From assembly GCA_036924085.1 (NCBI GenBank), contig JAVGWX010000013.1, positions 67,835,859 to 67,899,858 on the forward strand: a DNA stretch of 64,000 nucleotides, written 5' to 3'. This DNA comes from Ariolimax columbianus. Its lineage: Eukaryota; Mollusca; Gastropoda; Stylommatophora; Arionidae. Within the stretch, counting starts at the first letter, position 1; every line of letters starts with the position of its first letter. This document shows positions 54,701-60,961 of the stretch, one piece after another. The notes under the pieces are model-generated. The model made no database searches, was not told the origin of the DNA, and saw only the letters and a program-made list of their open reading frames with translations. A program made the position numbers and the translations under genes.

Positions 54701-57700
54701 CAACCACCTTTGTGGGTGCTATATTTATTCCTGTGAATAGATCTTTAGAAACACATTGTAATTACATGTAATTATTTTTAATGTAAAATTCCTGACAAGT
54801 TTATTTGAGCATGCCTCATTTGGAATCTTTTATCCTTATTTAAGTGACAGAGTGCTAATTTTCAGAGAACATAATGGCATAGGATAGGAGTATACGGTCT
54901 TTGGAAAACAGCACTGGGAAGGAAGATGCAGCACAGTGAATGGTCTGACAGCAGCCGACGATTCACAGCGAGCATCAGGACGGACGAACCATATCTGACA
55001 AAGACCCATCTGCCTTCGAGTGGCAGCCCTGAAAAAAGGCAGCGCTACTGCAGTCTGGCAAACAGAATAGGGATCCAAGAGAAAATGCAAACTCTGTTCC
55101 AAAAATGTCAATGTGAAACCGGATGTGTCAAGCTGAAAGGCCCAGATATCGCAGCCTCACTGTAAACTACAACACACCGTTTATGTTCAGGATGAACGCA
55201 GAAGAAATTCTACACTGTGTTAAAAGATTCTTCCATATGTAACAATTTTGTTTTCTAAGAGGACGATAAAGAGACAATGCTTGATGTTTAACGAGGAGTA
55301 ATATCATAGTCAGTAAAACATACTAATCAAAACTGCTACCTCATTTTTCATAGGGGATCTTGAAACAGGATGTAAGACATCAGTCTGGCCAATAAGATTA
55401 GAATTGACACTGAAATCCCCACAATGGTGAACTTACTGAGTAGCCTCGCATTACACTACAGCCAGCAAGACCTCGGCTCCCACAAGTACAGCTCGGGATG
55501 CAAGAAGAGCTTCTGTAATGTAAGCCACCATAAAAAAACCACCAAGATTTAAATGAACTCAGTGAGTGGCTTTCACATGGCACAGAAGAATTTATCAACG
55601 CCTCTTTGTTCAGGAAGTTACCTTGATCCACAATGGCTAGTCTGTTCATCAAAGGGGGGGTTGAGATGCTGAGCAGTGTATTAGCTGTTCATCAGAGGAG
55701 GTCAAGATGCTGAGAGTGTATTAGCTGTTCATCAGAGGAGGTCAAGATGCTGAGCAGTGTATTAGCTGTTCATCAGAGGAGGTCAAGAGGCTGAGAGTGT
55801 ATTAGCTGTTCATCAGAGGAGGTCAAGATGCTGAGCAGTGTATTAGCTGTTCATCAGAGGAGGTCAAGATGCTGAGAGTGTATTAGCTGTTCATCAGAGG
55901 AGGTCAAGAGGCTGAGAGTGTATTAGCTGTTCATCAGAGGAGGTCAAGAGGCTGAGAGTGTATTAGCTGTTCATCAGAGGAGGTCAAGAGGCTGAGAGTG
56001 TATTAGCTGTTCATCAGAGGAAGTCAAGATGCTGAGCAGTGTATTAGCTGTTCATCAGAGGAGGTCAAGATGCTGAGAGTGTATTAGCTGTTCATCAGAG
56101 GAAGTCAAGATGCTGAGCAGTGTATTAGCTGTTCATCAGAGGAGGTCAAGAGGCTGAGAGTATTAGCTGTTCATTAATGGGGATTGAGATACTGAGCAGT
56201 GTAAACTGCAGAAGTCTGCAACTAAAAGCTGACTACTAGCATTAGGGCCAACGAAACCAGAGCTTCCAAGACCCTTCTGCACATCAACACAGTGATTCTG
56301 GATAACAGGCTGCAACATGGCAGCCTGGCTAAGGAAAAGGGATGGAAGAGGGAATGCTAACCCTGGTACTGAAGAATGCCTGCTGAAGTCGGATGTGTCA
56401 GACCAAAAGGTGCAAATATCACAGTCAAACTGTAAACTACGAAACAACACATTTTGTTCTCCGGACTACATCCAGCTACTTGTAAACCCCTTTTCAGGGC
56501 TTGGTAGAGGGAGGGTTGAGCATGAATGATGAAAAAGAAGAAGAAAATAATGATGATAAGCTCATAAGGGCACATTTGAGGACACAGTTGTCCCTTAAAT
56601 TGTCATCTTGTGTGTGTGTTAGGCTGTATAGTGGTTTTATTTTTTTAATTGGAATACTCTCTCTCTCCAGGTCATGAGCTGAAGAACTGTGAAGGGTTAG
56701 CCAGTGCACCATCGGATGACGTGAGTTGCCAGATAGGATGTTGAATAGTTTTATATTATCTTATCTATGCTTTCGGAGCTACTGGAATGCTTTTATATTA
56801 TACACGCACACACAGTTCTTGAAATGCCTGGGAAGGGTTCTTATTGTTGAATGCACTCAACGAGTAAGTTTGTACACCCTGAAAAGGGCAATACGTTACG
56901 AGTAGTAATAGCTTTCCTCATATCTCAAGCGTCCAGATCAAGATGCTGAGCAGTGCATGAGCTGCAGTGGTCAGCAACCCATAGCTGACTGCTAGCATCA
57001 GGACCAGCGAACCAGAGCTGCCAAGACACTTCTACACCTCCACGCGGTGATCCTGGATAACAGGCTGCAGCAGGGCAGACTGGCTAAGGAGGAGGGATCG
57101 AAGAGGAAATGCTAACCCAGTACTAAAAAAATGCTTGCTGAAGTTGGATGTGTTGGACCGAAAGGTGCAAATATCGCAGTCAAACTAAACTACGACACAG
57201 CACATTCCGTTCTCTGGACTACATTCTGCTACTTAATCCCTTTCAGTGTTTGGTAGTGGGAGATTGAGAATGAATGAAGCCAAGCGTCCAGATGAAGGTG
57301 GGCTGGGGTCCTCAAGTCAGTTGTGCAATGCTTGACTTTCTCTGCGGTCCACTTACTGTTACGGGAGTCACGCCGATCCCCCACATGTTAGTTAGACTGA
57401 TGTGAAACATTCTGTTTCCATGGAGAGCTGTGTGGAAGGGGGGATTGGTCGGCATGTTTCACCTGACCCTGACTAACATTGTCCGATCAGTATGTTTCAC
57501 CTGACCCTGACTAACATTGTCCGATCAGTATGTTTCACCTGACCCTGACTAACATTGTCCGATCAGTATGTTTCACCTGACCCTGACTAACATTGTGTGA
57601 TCAGTATGTTTCACCTGACCCTGACTAACATTGTGCGATCAGTATGTTTCACCTGACCCTGACTAACATTGTGCGATCAGTATGTTTCACCTGACCCTGA

Positions 57701-59858
57701 CTAACATTGTGCGATCAGTATGTTTCACCTGACCCTGACTAACATTGTGCGATCAGTATGTGTTGTCTGATCAGACGTTGATCTCCTCCCACCATCTATG
57801 TCAGATAATTGGTATAAAGGAGCAGGATAATGTGAAGAATAAAGATCTGTGGAAAAGCAGCCAATAACAGATTAGAAGAAAATGGGACTGGATAGGACAA
57901 ACATTGAGGAAGGCACCCTCCAATAGAGCTAGACAGGCTCTCATATGGAGTTGTCATGTGAAGAGAAAAAAATAAATGAAGAAAAATGTTGATTAAAGTT
58001 CAGTTTAATCAAAATTTTAAAATGGGTATGGTCAGATACCGCACCGAGACGAGAACACAAACAAAACCTACGTTACGACCAATAGGCATTCATCAGTGAC
58101 AACAAAGCTGAACTAGCAAATCAACATATAAGGAACAAATGGTCTTCTTATCTGTCTACTTGTCTGTCGTCGCTACTGGTTGGGTCGGAAGCTCGACTGA
58201 CAATCAAGTGAAGAGAATGAGAGGTCTATTGTAAATCACTCTTCTTATTTGTTGCTTTATGTAGAATCAAGAAGTTATGATTTAATTAACCTTTACCACA
58301 CCACACAAAAGTGTACTCTGTGGTTGCATTGCTTTTCAGAATGTCAATCCGTGGTTGTTGTTTTTGAGAGACTCTATATCCCCTTTTTTAAACAATGTTA
58401 TATAAATAAGATTTTGTTGCGTGTATATTAATAAAGAACTTGGTGTTATTGTTTTTATTGTCTGTGTGTGTGTTAGCTTCTGAGATACATATAGGTGATA
58501 GGGTGGAAAAACAGGATAAACATATCGACTCGCTCGCCTTCGGGGTGCCTTGGTTAAAAAAAACAACCAGAAAACGGAATATAAATATTTATTATAATCG
58601 CCATATCTGTCATTTTAACTAAATACGTAATTATTGTATATGCATTAACAAACTAAATAGATGTACCTCAGAAAATTCTCATTAATGGATGAATCTTAAA
58701 ATTTCAGCGAAAAACAGAAGAAATTTTCAAAAGTCAACAAATTTCAAAATCCCCATTATTTGTATCTAGCCGTACATGGCGGAAGTCAGAACTCTCTACA
58801 ATCAAATGAGCAGTATGTTCAGCCGTTTCTATGGCATTAACCCAGTAGTTTATATACGATTAAACCGACGACCCTGGAGCTGACGCATTAGCAGGACGAT
58901 GGAAATGGACGCAAATTTGTTTCGCTGAGGTGTGGTAGAGGTTAATTTATTTGTTTTATTGTTTGTCCTGCTACTTGGACCACCTACCTTGGATATCTCA
59001 TTTCTGACGGTCGGAGCTGGCTTTTCTAGGTGGTTGCACAACTCGCAGGATATGGATTGTTGAAACAGAAAATTCTGACCACTATGAGAAGTAATCCAAT
59101 TGAAAAAAATATACTGAAGTCAGATGCAAAACACAGCTTTCCCTTTGAATAAAGGTGGAAGCAATGTAAAATTTTTGTGTAATTTACCTAAAATTGTAGT
59201 GTTTTTTGTTTATTTATTCTTTTTTCAGGCTATAGCCGTACCGGGAGCAGAGCAGCAGTTTATCTTTGTTAGACTGAGCGTTTTGAGAGAGTATCTGCAA
59301 ACAGAAATTGCTATGCCAAATCTGCCTTTCCCGTATGACTTTGAAGTATGTACAAATCTCAGCATGCCTTTATGATTTGAAATATAACAAATAGCTCAAT
59401 ATACAAATAGATTATATAACGTAATTATTGTATCTACATAAACAAACTAAATAGATTTGCCTCCGAAAAATCTGTTACAGAAACTTGACTCCCCCATTCT
59501 CAATAATGGGTGAATCTTCAAATCCAGGCGAAAAACATAAGAAATCGTTTCCAAAAGTCTAAAATAAATGACAAAATCACCATTTTTTGTATCTAACCGT
59601 ACAATCAAAGAACAGTATAATCTCTGGGATTTGTCCTGGTTTCTATGATTTGTTGTGTGCCCTGGAGCATGGGATTTGTTGTATCCTGGCCTATTGTGTC
59701 CATGTAGACAAACAGATGTTAGCCCATTTTGTATTATTTTAGTAGAGATCATAAATGTAAATTGTACTTCTATTTTAGAGAGCTCTGGACGACTGGGTGT
59801 TTATGTGTTTCTTTGTGGGCAATGATTTCCTACCTCACCTGCCATCTCTGGAAATCAG
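33722..59858 (+). CDS. XRN2: XRN2 5'-3' exoribonuclease, exons 1-12 (gene continues right)
   Basis: XRN2 (yeast Rat1) is the nuclear 5'-3' exoribonuclease that degrades the RNA left after poly(A) cleavage, helping RNA polymerase II terminate, and trims rRNA and snoRNA ends. Joined exons (1058 nt, 352 codons plus 2 nt) start [14 protein letters not shown], the family N-terminus. Active-site acids: YLDMNGIIH (D54), [12 protein letters not shown] (E204, E206), GADADLIMLG (D234, D236) and [10 protein letters not shown] (D342). A CCHC zinc knuckle (C264, C267, H272, C276), present in XRN2 but not XRN1, is split between exons 9 and 10; this decides XRN2 over XRN1. All acids are intact and no stop interrupts the frame. 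The usual length is about 950 residues, so about 600 lie beyond the window. Confidence 0.95.
33797..34734 (+). other. XRN2 intron 1, proximal part, unique
   Basis: A-T-rich intronic sequence with no recognised element. The intron ends at 37866. Confidence 0.6.
34735..35000 (+). mobile_element. Diverged SINE1-related copy, intron 1
   Basis: It shows AACTGACAGCAGCTAGTAAC, TATCAGGGTCAGCGAACCAC and TTTCACCTCCAGGTGGTGGC in SINE1 order, matching the older type at 2350. Confidence 0.5.
35340..35440 (-). mobile_element. SINE2 3' fragment, intron 1
   Basis: Minus strand: CATGCTGAAGTCGGATGCAC then TGGGCTACGGCGCATAACAC. Only the SINE2 core remains; the tRNA-like head is missing. Confidence 0.55.
35441..36109. 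other. Intron 1, nothing recognised
   Basis: No recognised repeat. A minus-strand open frame of 87 codons at 35831-36094 has mixed composition but no motif I can name. Confidence 0.4.
36110..36200. repeat. 42-bp direct duplication
   Basis: ATTGTAATAGTGCTTATTTT, a T run, AGATTCGGTGGCCAAT, then the same again with CTCTTATT. Two copies. Confidence 0.85.
36270..36905 (+). pseudogene. LINE reverse transcriptase C-terminus, intron 1
   Basis: With frameshifts it reads [89 protein letters not shown]. This is the thumb and tail of an endonuclease-bearing LINE. The closing GRPRRR and TVRLVTI..DML blocks are typical. Dead. Confidence 0.7.
37028..37327 (+). pseudogene. RNase H-type LINE C-terminus, intron 1
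   Basis: An uninterrupted C-terminal stretch: [79 protein letters not shown], then a stop. CTGCGTACAATGAAGAC follows; here the GAA tail has not expanded. It is most similar to the copy at 31756-32686. Confidence 0.8.
37376..37765. repeat. 24-bp minisatellite, intron 1
   Basis: About sixteen units of GACATGGGGAGAGCTGGAAC plus TGAT/TGGT. The 24-bp length keeps frames open on both strands. It ends about 100 bp before exon 2. Confidence 0.95.
37867..37994 (+). CDS. XRN2: XRN2 exon 2 (residues 26-68)
   Basis: Acceptor ATACAG, donor GTAAGA. It encodes [20 protein letters not shown], with the first catalytic Asp (D54). Ends in phase 2 inside the Lys68 codon. A 24-bp minisatellite ends about 100 bp upstream of its acceptor. 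Confidence 0.95.
38165..38470. repeat. About 44-bp array, intron 2
   Basis: Six or so imperfect units of CACAAGACAGACATTTGAGG, then AGTTACTCTGACAGAAAATA. Unit length varies. Confidence 0.85.
38471..39284. other. Intron 2, mostly unique
   Basis: No element recognised apart from three copies of a 27-28-bp TCAATCAAGACCTTTCAGTT unit at about 39160-39255. Confidence 0.5.
39285..39521 (-). mobile_element. SINE1 3' half, split by an opposite SINE1
   Basis: Minus-strand SINE1 from CTCCATGCGGTGATCCTGAA down to the 3' end near 39300. Its head half continues at 39839-39945 on the other side of a plus-strand SINE1. Confidence 0.65.
39522..39838 (+). mobile_element. SINE1 inserted into another SINE1, intron 2
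   Basis: Plus-strand SINE1, from AGGATCAAGGCGCTGAGC to GGGAGAACGAATGCAGAAGA and AAAAGTAGACGCAGAAG. The short TAGAAAG/GCAGAAG similarity at its borders may be a decayed target duplication. With its host it forms inverted repeats of about 240 bp. Confidence 0.65.
39839..39945 (-). mobile_element. SINE1 head half, continuation of 39285-39521
   Basis: Minus-strand SINE1 head: GGATCAAGATGCTGAGCAG at 39925-39943, GACCCACAACTGACTGCTAG, then CAACCCAGAGCTGTC. Confidence 0.6.
39946..41050 (-). pseudogene. LINE J: RNase H domain and C-terminus, intron 2
   Basis: Minus-strand order: [89 protein letters not shown], then [14 protein letters not shown] near 39960. The Asp, Glu, Asp, His/Asp catalytic set of RNase H looks kept, but a 35-bp tandem duplication (40640-40780) and frameshifts break the ORF. 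Confidence 0.75.
40640..40785. repeat. 35-bp tandem array inside LINE J RNase H
   Basis: Four units of TCAGATGGTACAAAACGACT plus TTAAGTGAAGTGATC. On the minus strand the unit encodes the helix that follows the catalytic Glu (VVLYHLR). It is single-copy in the sister element at 32699-33385. Confidence 0.85.
41282..41393 (+). CDS. XRN2: XRN2 exon 3 (residues 68-105)
   Basis: Acceptor CTTCACAG. It encodes [20 protein letters not shown] and [14 protein letters not shown], conserved core of the exonuclease domain. Ends in phase 0 at gtaaga. Confidence 0.95.
41567..41800 (+). mobile_element. SINE2 copy, intron 3
   Basis: GACGGACGGCGTGGCCTAG with A-box TGGCCTAGAGGTTAAG and a degenerate B box (ctgggttctctaaac), core AAAGTCGGATGCACTGGGCC, end CCTTGGGGAAATAAGG. 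A piggyBac-like MITE follows at 41823. Confidence 0.75.
41823..42484 (+). mobile_element. piggyBac-like MITE, subfamily 1, intron 3
   Basis: Flanked by TTAA (41819-41822 and 42485-42488). Ends are CCTTTAGCAC and, inverted, TGCTAAAGG. 662 bp, no transposase. TTAA duplication with a CCTTT end is the piggyBac hallmark. The interior matches the copy at 60962-61630 in inverted orientation. Confidence 0.85.
42630..43030 (+). mobile_element. Repeat D, partial, intron 3
   Basis: It shares CAGTTCATTATAGTTGTGTC, AGTGAAATATGACACG-like and CGACTAGTGTGAATTCC blocks with 52655-53290 (-) and 59935-60650 (+). Class unknown; no coding motif recognised. Confidence 0.55.
43031..43546. other. Intron 3 end, nothing recognised
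   Basis: A-T-rich; no element recognised. Ends at the exon 4 acceptor. Confidence 0.5.
43547..43608 (+). CDS. XRN2: XRN2 exon 4 (residues 106-126)
   Basis: Acceptor TGTTTCAG. It encodes [20 protein letters not shown], the basic family motif that contacts the RNA 5' end. Ends in phase 2 at gtgagt. Confidence 0.95.
43720..44005 (-). mobile_element. Repeat C copy, intron 4
   Basis: Minus-strand repeat C from CGAATGCCCACAATGAG to TTTGCCTGACCAGATGTTAG. The GTGCGCCCTGAAAAGG and ATCCCTCACCTTGTTAGCCA landmarks are present; the head unit occurs once. Confidence 0.7.
44040..44250 (+). pseudogene. LINE C-terminal fragment, intron 4
   Basis: One frame reads [33 protein letters not shown], a GRPPMRW tail typical of endonuclease LINEs. 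Short and decayed. Confidence 0.45.
44462..44910 (+). mobile_element. SINE1 copy with a head array, intron 4
   Basis: Four copies of AACCTGGCTGAGCATTGCAT plus GAGCT (about 25 bp) at 44476-44575. The rest of SINE1 follows, from CAGCGGTCAGAGACC to TTGGTAGTGGGATGTTTGAG and AACGAACG. The array unit overlaps the SINE1 head GCTGAGCAGTGCATGAGCT. Confidence 0.7.
45099..45210 (+). CDS. XRN2: XRN2 exon 5 (residues 126-163)
   Basis: Acceptor CATTTCAG. It encodes [15 protein letters not shown] and FDSNCITP. Ends in phase 0 at donor gtaattc, a weak non-consensus donor. A 38-bp tandem array starts at this donor. Confidence 0.93.
45211..45530. repeat. 38-bp array starting at the exon 5 donor
   Basis: The unit is GTAATTCATTCACATTACAC plus CCGTCTCTTCTCTAATCT. 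The first unit begins with the donor GT of exon 5. GTAATT recurs at 45249, 45287, 45325, 45363, 45401, 45439, 45477 and 45515, exactly 38 bp apart. Confidence 0.95.
45610..45815 (+). mobile_element. SINE1 3' half, intron 5
   Basis: Starts at the purine-rich block (ATAAGAGGGAATGCCAAACC), then GTTGGATGTGTTAGACC, ending GGAGATTGAGAACGAACGAA. The head is missing. Confidence 0.65.
46001..46190 (-). mobile_element. SINE4 copy, intron 5
   Basis: Minus strand: GGTGGTTTGTTAGGAGCAGC, TATAGATGGCGCCTAACTAG, then GATTGTATACAGACTCTG and AAGACGTTAAGTTAAT. Confidence 0.65.
46370..46640 (-). pseudogene. RNase H-type LINE C-terminal fragment, intron 5
   Basis: The minus strand reads [20 protein letters not shown], then a decayed knuckle ([14 protein letters not shown]). 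It matches the layout of TGHxxLRxxL..C-x-C..H..C ends in the other copies. Confidence 0.5.
46864..47026 (+). CDS. XRN2: XRN2 exon 6 (residues 164-218)
   Basis: Acceptor TTTACCAG. It encodes [40 protein letters not shown] and [16 protein letters not shown] carries the metal-binding glutamates. Ends in phase 1 at gtaatg. Confidence 0.95.
47060..47590 (-). pseudogene. LINE J-like RNase H and C-terminal remnants, intron 6
   Basis: The minus strand reads [16 protein letters not shown] (end of RNase H), [19 protein letters not shown], and later [15 protein letters not shown], a decayed counterpart of the [10 protein letters not shown] ending of LINE J. Frameshifted. Confidence 0.55.
47591..48109. 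other. Intron 6, nothing recognised
   Basis: No recognised repeat or coding segment. Confidence 0.4.
48110..48720 (-). pseudogene. LINE A-type fragment carrying a SINE2, intron 6
   Basis: The minus strand reads [39 protein letters not shown], then beyond the SINE2 [11 protein letters not shown] and [20 protein letters not shown]. It is the same kind of C-terminus as 30527-30700 plus 29425-29627. Confidence 0.6.
48252..48481 (-). mobile_element. SINE2 copy with perfect target duplication
   Basis: Minus strand: GGGGGACGGCGTGGCCTAGT, A box TGGCCTAGTGGTTATG, B box GGGTTCAATCCCC, core GCTGAAGTCGGATGCACTGG, end AAGTCGAACGCCAAAAAAAA. It is flanked by CCACTGGTGT at 48242-48251 and 48482-48491. This is the best reference SINE2 copy. 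Confidence 0.88.
48765..48815 (+). CDS. XRN2: XRN2 exon 7 (residues 218-234)
   Basis: 51 nt after acceptor TTTTTACAG. It encodes [16 protein letters not shown], ending with catalytic D234, in phase 1 at gtaag. Confidence 0.93.
48816..49813. other. Intron 7, nothing recognised
   Basis: A-T-rich intronic sequence without a recognised element. Open frames here are short and unconvincing. Confidence 0.45.
49818..50539 (+). mobile_element. piggyBac-like MITE, subfamily 2, intron 7
   Basis: TTAA at 49814-49817 and 50540-50543. Ends are CTGTTACCGC and, inverted, GGTGGTAAAGG. 722 bp. The interior has TGTGTGTTAGTTTCTGAGAT and GAAACTTGACTCCCCCATTC, shared with 58290-58941 and 59400-59625. Confidence 0.8.
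50645..50950 (-). mobile_element. Diverged SINE1 copy, intron 7
   Basis: Minus-strand SINE1 landmarks at low identity: TGATACAAACAGTCAGC, TTAGCCATACTACACTAG and ATTTGCACCTTTCGGTCC on the plus strand. An old copy. Confidence 0.5.
51069..51086 (+). CDS. XRN2: XRN2 exon 8, 18-nt micro-exon (residues 235-241)
   Basis: Acceptor TTTTCAG, then 18 nt (ct gat ctt atc atg ctg g), donor gtaag. It supplies ADLIML and one base of Gly241. Both borders are phase 1, so skipping would keep the frame. D236 matches human Asp235, whose Ala mutant is inactive. The exon is required for the continuous GADADLIMLG motif, which supports it despite its size. Confidence 0.9.
51158..51440 (+). mobile_element. SINE3 copy (tRNA-headed), intron 8
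   Basis: An A-box-like GTGGTCTTGAGGTAAGG and B-box-like GCGAGTTCAAATCATGG are spaced as in a tRNA. A body with AAATTTCCTGTGGTATCTGG and AGGCTAAATGGCCTCTGTTC follows. Distinct from SINE1 and SINE2. Confidence 0.6.
51460..51540 (+). mobile_element. SINE4 head fragment, intron 8
   Basis: AGTTAGCATAGATGGTGCCT, GACAGGCTGCGGATCTATAT, resembling the SINE4 head at low identity. Confidence 0.35.
51580..51840 (+). mobile_element. SINE3-related copy, intron 8
   Basis: B-box-like AGGTTCGAATCACTG, then AAAAATTCCCTTGATATCTG, CACGTTAAAAATTCCTTGGC and TTAACGGTCGCTCC, parallel to the layout of 51158-51440 but diverged. Confidence 0.45.
51841..52154. other. Intron 8, nothing recognised
   Basis: No repeat or coding segment recognised. 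Confidence 0.4.
52155..52390. repeat. 30-bp array, intron 8
   Basis: About eight units of GGACTTGTCTTCTGTGGTCC plus AGTCAGAATT, with edge units diverged. Confidence 0.9.
52655..53290 (-). mobile_element. Repeat D copy, intron 8
   Basis: Minus-strand counterpart of 59935-60650: CATTTCAGTGGACATAG, CCTCACTCTCTGGTCCAGAA, ACAGGTATCCTGCAAGGCAG, then the CGACTAGTGTGAATTCCAG block near 52770. Class unknown; about 640 bp. Confidence 0.6.
53291..53640 (+). pseudogene. LINE J C-terminal end, intron 8
   Basis: It encodes [60 protein letters not shown]. This is the knuckle (C-x2-C..H..C) and terminal motif also seen at 31550 and 39946. Confidence 0.7.
53755..53918. repeat. 22-bp array just before the exon 9 acceptor
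   Basis: About seven units of TTTCTAGTTTTAACAATGAC plus TA, ending 14 bp before the acceptor. Each unit holds TTTTAAC and AATGAC, branch-point-like, and a TTTCTAG resembling an acceptor. Confidence 0.95.
53932..54021 (+). CDS. XRN2: XRN2 exon 9 (residues 241-271)
   Basis: Acceptor GTTTCCTCAG. It encodes [20 protein letters not shown] and RPCDLCGQM, with the first two zinc-knuckle cysteines. Ends in phase 1 at gtaat. A 22-bp array ends just before the polypyrimidine tract. Confidence 0.95.
54130..54620. repeat. 30-bp array, intron 9
   Basis: About sixteen units of CTAGCACTTTTGTGGGGCAT plus GGTTAGTCTC. Frames are open by periodicity (30 is divisible by three). Confidence 0.95.
54621..54924. 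other. Intron 9, nothing recognised
   Basis: A-T-rich; no element recognised. Confidence 0.45.
54925..55195 (+). mobile_element. Diverged SINE1-related copy, intron 9
   Basis: TGACAGCAGCCGACGATTCA, GTGGCAGCCCTGAAAAAAGG, GGATGTGTCAAGCTGAAAGG, CCAGATATCGCAGCC. The older type, like 2350 and 34735. Confidence 0.55.
55196..55654. other. Intron 9, nothing recognised
   Basis: No recognised element or coding segment. Confidence 0.4.
55655..56185. repeat. 38/41-bp array from the SINE1 head
   Basis: About thirteen units of GTTCATCAGAGGAGGTCAAG plus ATGCTGAGCAGTGTATTAGCT (41 bp), or with GCTGAGAGTGTATTAGCT (38 bp). GATGCTGAGCAGTG is the SINE1 head. The array runs into a SINE1 body at 56180. Confidence 0.9.
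56180..56560 (+). mobile_element. SINE1 copy with GAA-rich tail, intron 9
   Basis: From GATTGAGATACTGAGCAGTG through ACTGAAGAATGCCTGCTGAA and GTGCAAATATCACAGTCAAA to GAGCATGAATGATGAAAAAG and AAGAAGAAAATAATG. It ends about 110 bp before exon 10. Confidence 0.75.
56671..56720 (+). CDS. XRN2: XRN2 exon 10 (residues 271-287)
   Basis: Acceptor CTCTCTCTCCAG. It encodes [16 protein letters not shown], the His and last Cys of the zinc knuckle, then a linker. Ends in phase 0 at gtgagt. The linker is shorter than in human XRN2 and poorly conserved. Confidence 0.9.
56850..57785 (-). mobile_element. Repeat C copy with head array and nested SINE1, intron 10
   Basis: The 3' end (TTGAATGCACTCAACGAGTA) is at 56850. 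The body continues after the SINE1 at 57294. From about 57445 to 57770 the 38-bp head unit (GATCAGTATGTTTCACCTGA, CCCTGACTAACATTGTCC) is repeated about eight times. Confidence 0.8.
56939..57280 (+). mobile_element. SINE1 nested in repeat C, intron 10
   Basis: A complete SINE1 from CAAGATGCTGAGCAGTGCAT to GAGATTGAGAATGAATGAAG. It is flanked by a perfect 13-bp duplication, CAAGCGTCCAGAT, at 56926-56938 and 57281-57293. Confidence 0.88.
57820..57970 (+). pseudogene. LINE C-terminal fragment, intron 10
   Basis: One frame reads [32 protein letters not shown]. This is the widespread RWxWIGHTLRK..RQAL.W..QGKRK motif of endonuclease/reverse-transcriptase LINEs. Confidence 0.6.
57971..58285. other. 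Intron 10, nothing recognised
   Basis: No element recognised up to the TTAA of the MITE. Confidence 0.4.
58290..58941 (+). mobile_element. piggyBac-like MITE, subfamily 2, intron 10
   Basis: TTAA at 58286-58289 and 58942-58945. Ends are CCTTTACCACACC and, inverted, GGTGTGGTAGAGG (13 bp, one mismatch). 652 bp. This copy has the best preserved inverted repeats. Confidence 0.88.
59229..59345 (+). CDS. XRN2: XRN2 exon 11 (residues 288-326)
   Basis: Acceptor CTTTTTTCAG. It encodes [20 protein letters not shown] and [11 protein letters not shown]. Ends in phase 0 at gtatgt. Confidence 0.95.
59400..59625 (+). mobile_element. MITE subfamily 2 fragment, intron 11
   Basis: GAAACTTGACTCCCCCATTC, TCTTCAAATCCAGGCGAAAA, TTTTTGTATCTAACCGTACA match the interior of 49818-50539. 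Neither end is present. Confidence 0.65.
59779..59858 (+). CDS. XRN2: XRN2 exon 12 (residues 327-353)
   Basis: Acceptor CTATTTTAG. It encodes [20 protein letters not shown] and LPSLEI, with catalytic D342. Ends in phase 2 inside an Arg codon at gtatgt. The next exon should begin by completing Arg and encode an E-x-AIDRL-type sequence; none was found before 64000. Confidence 0.95.
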
Positions 59859-59934
59859 GTATGTTTATGAAATATTCTGTTTTTGCTTGCTGCCAATAAT
59901 TGTTGTTCGTCCATCACATGTTATGAAGACCACT

Positions 59935-60650
59935 CTCTTTGTTCAGCCATGTGGACAGTCTTGCGGTGTCCGCTGAAATGGGTGACGTGCGGTGATTTGC
60001 AATAAAGTGTGGAAGCAACTGCGTCTTTTGTTAACCTCACTCTCTGGTCCTGAGCTACCCTTGGCCTAGTGGCAAGATGTTATCAAGGCAGCGAGATAGC
60101 ACACGATGCAGATTTTTCCTCAGGGTTTACTCCCGAAGCCTTTCCCATAAACAGGTATCCCGCAAGGCAGCAGAGAGAATAACATCTGTCTGTGTATGTT
60201 GTGCCTTTGCCATAACCGCAAGAGGCCGTAGGAACATCACACAAGTTGTGAGTGATGTGTTGGACATCTCTACCAGGCAATGTGTTCCAGTCCATTATAG
60301 TCATTTCTAAATTTCAGTCACACCAAAACTGACGCTGTTTGCAGTTAGGAGGGCGCCAATTTCGTGAAGTTCAACCATGTGAACATGTGAAATACGACAC
60401 AGGCTTAAGTGAAGTGCTCTTTATATAACCGATGTCAAGGCTAGGATAATCGGTGGGGAAAAAAACAAACGAATGAATTAACCAGTCCAAATGGAAAATG
60501 ACACGTTTCAGTGAACACAAGTGTAAGTCGTCGACTAGTGTGAATTCCAGGCAAATCGTGGCCTGGCCATATCCATAATGAACTAAAACACCAGAGCAAT
60601 GTAGACCCGCAGCAGGTATGGCACCATCTTTGCTGCTCTTAATCAGCTAA
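59935..60650 (+). mobile_element. Repeat D copy, intron 12
   Basis: The longest repeat D: CCGCTGAAATGGGTGACGTG, CTCACTCTCTGGTCCTGAGC, ACAGGTATCCCGCAAGGCAG, CGACTAGTGTGAATTCCAG, GGTATGGCACCATCTTTGCT. No protein motif recognised. Confidence 0.6.
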
Positions 60651-60957
60651 TGATTACCTTCAGGAAGAGAAGGTCCTCGAACAGATGGCATGACAGGGCC
60701 TTGAGATTGGACTAATCATCAAAGTCTCGTCTCAATTTAAAAACAGATCTGTTGTGCGACTTTATCCCCATTGCTGGGGTAGTCGAGCAGTTGTTTTTTA
60801 TTTTTAGGCTAAGGACTACAGTTCGCCTGGCCATGTCATGTGCTGGCCATGTTTGTTTATTTCACCCCCAACAGAAAAATAACACATAAAAATCTATCCG
60901 CTGGCTTCCGTGTCAGAAGTCAAGTACCAAAATCAAATTACTCACCAGCGTTTTACT
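60651..60957. other. Intron 12, nothing recognised
   Basis: No element recognised between repeat D and the MITE. Confidence 0.4.
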
Positions 60958-60961
60958 TTAA

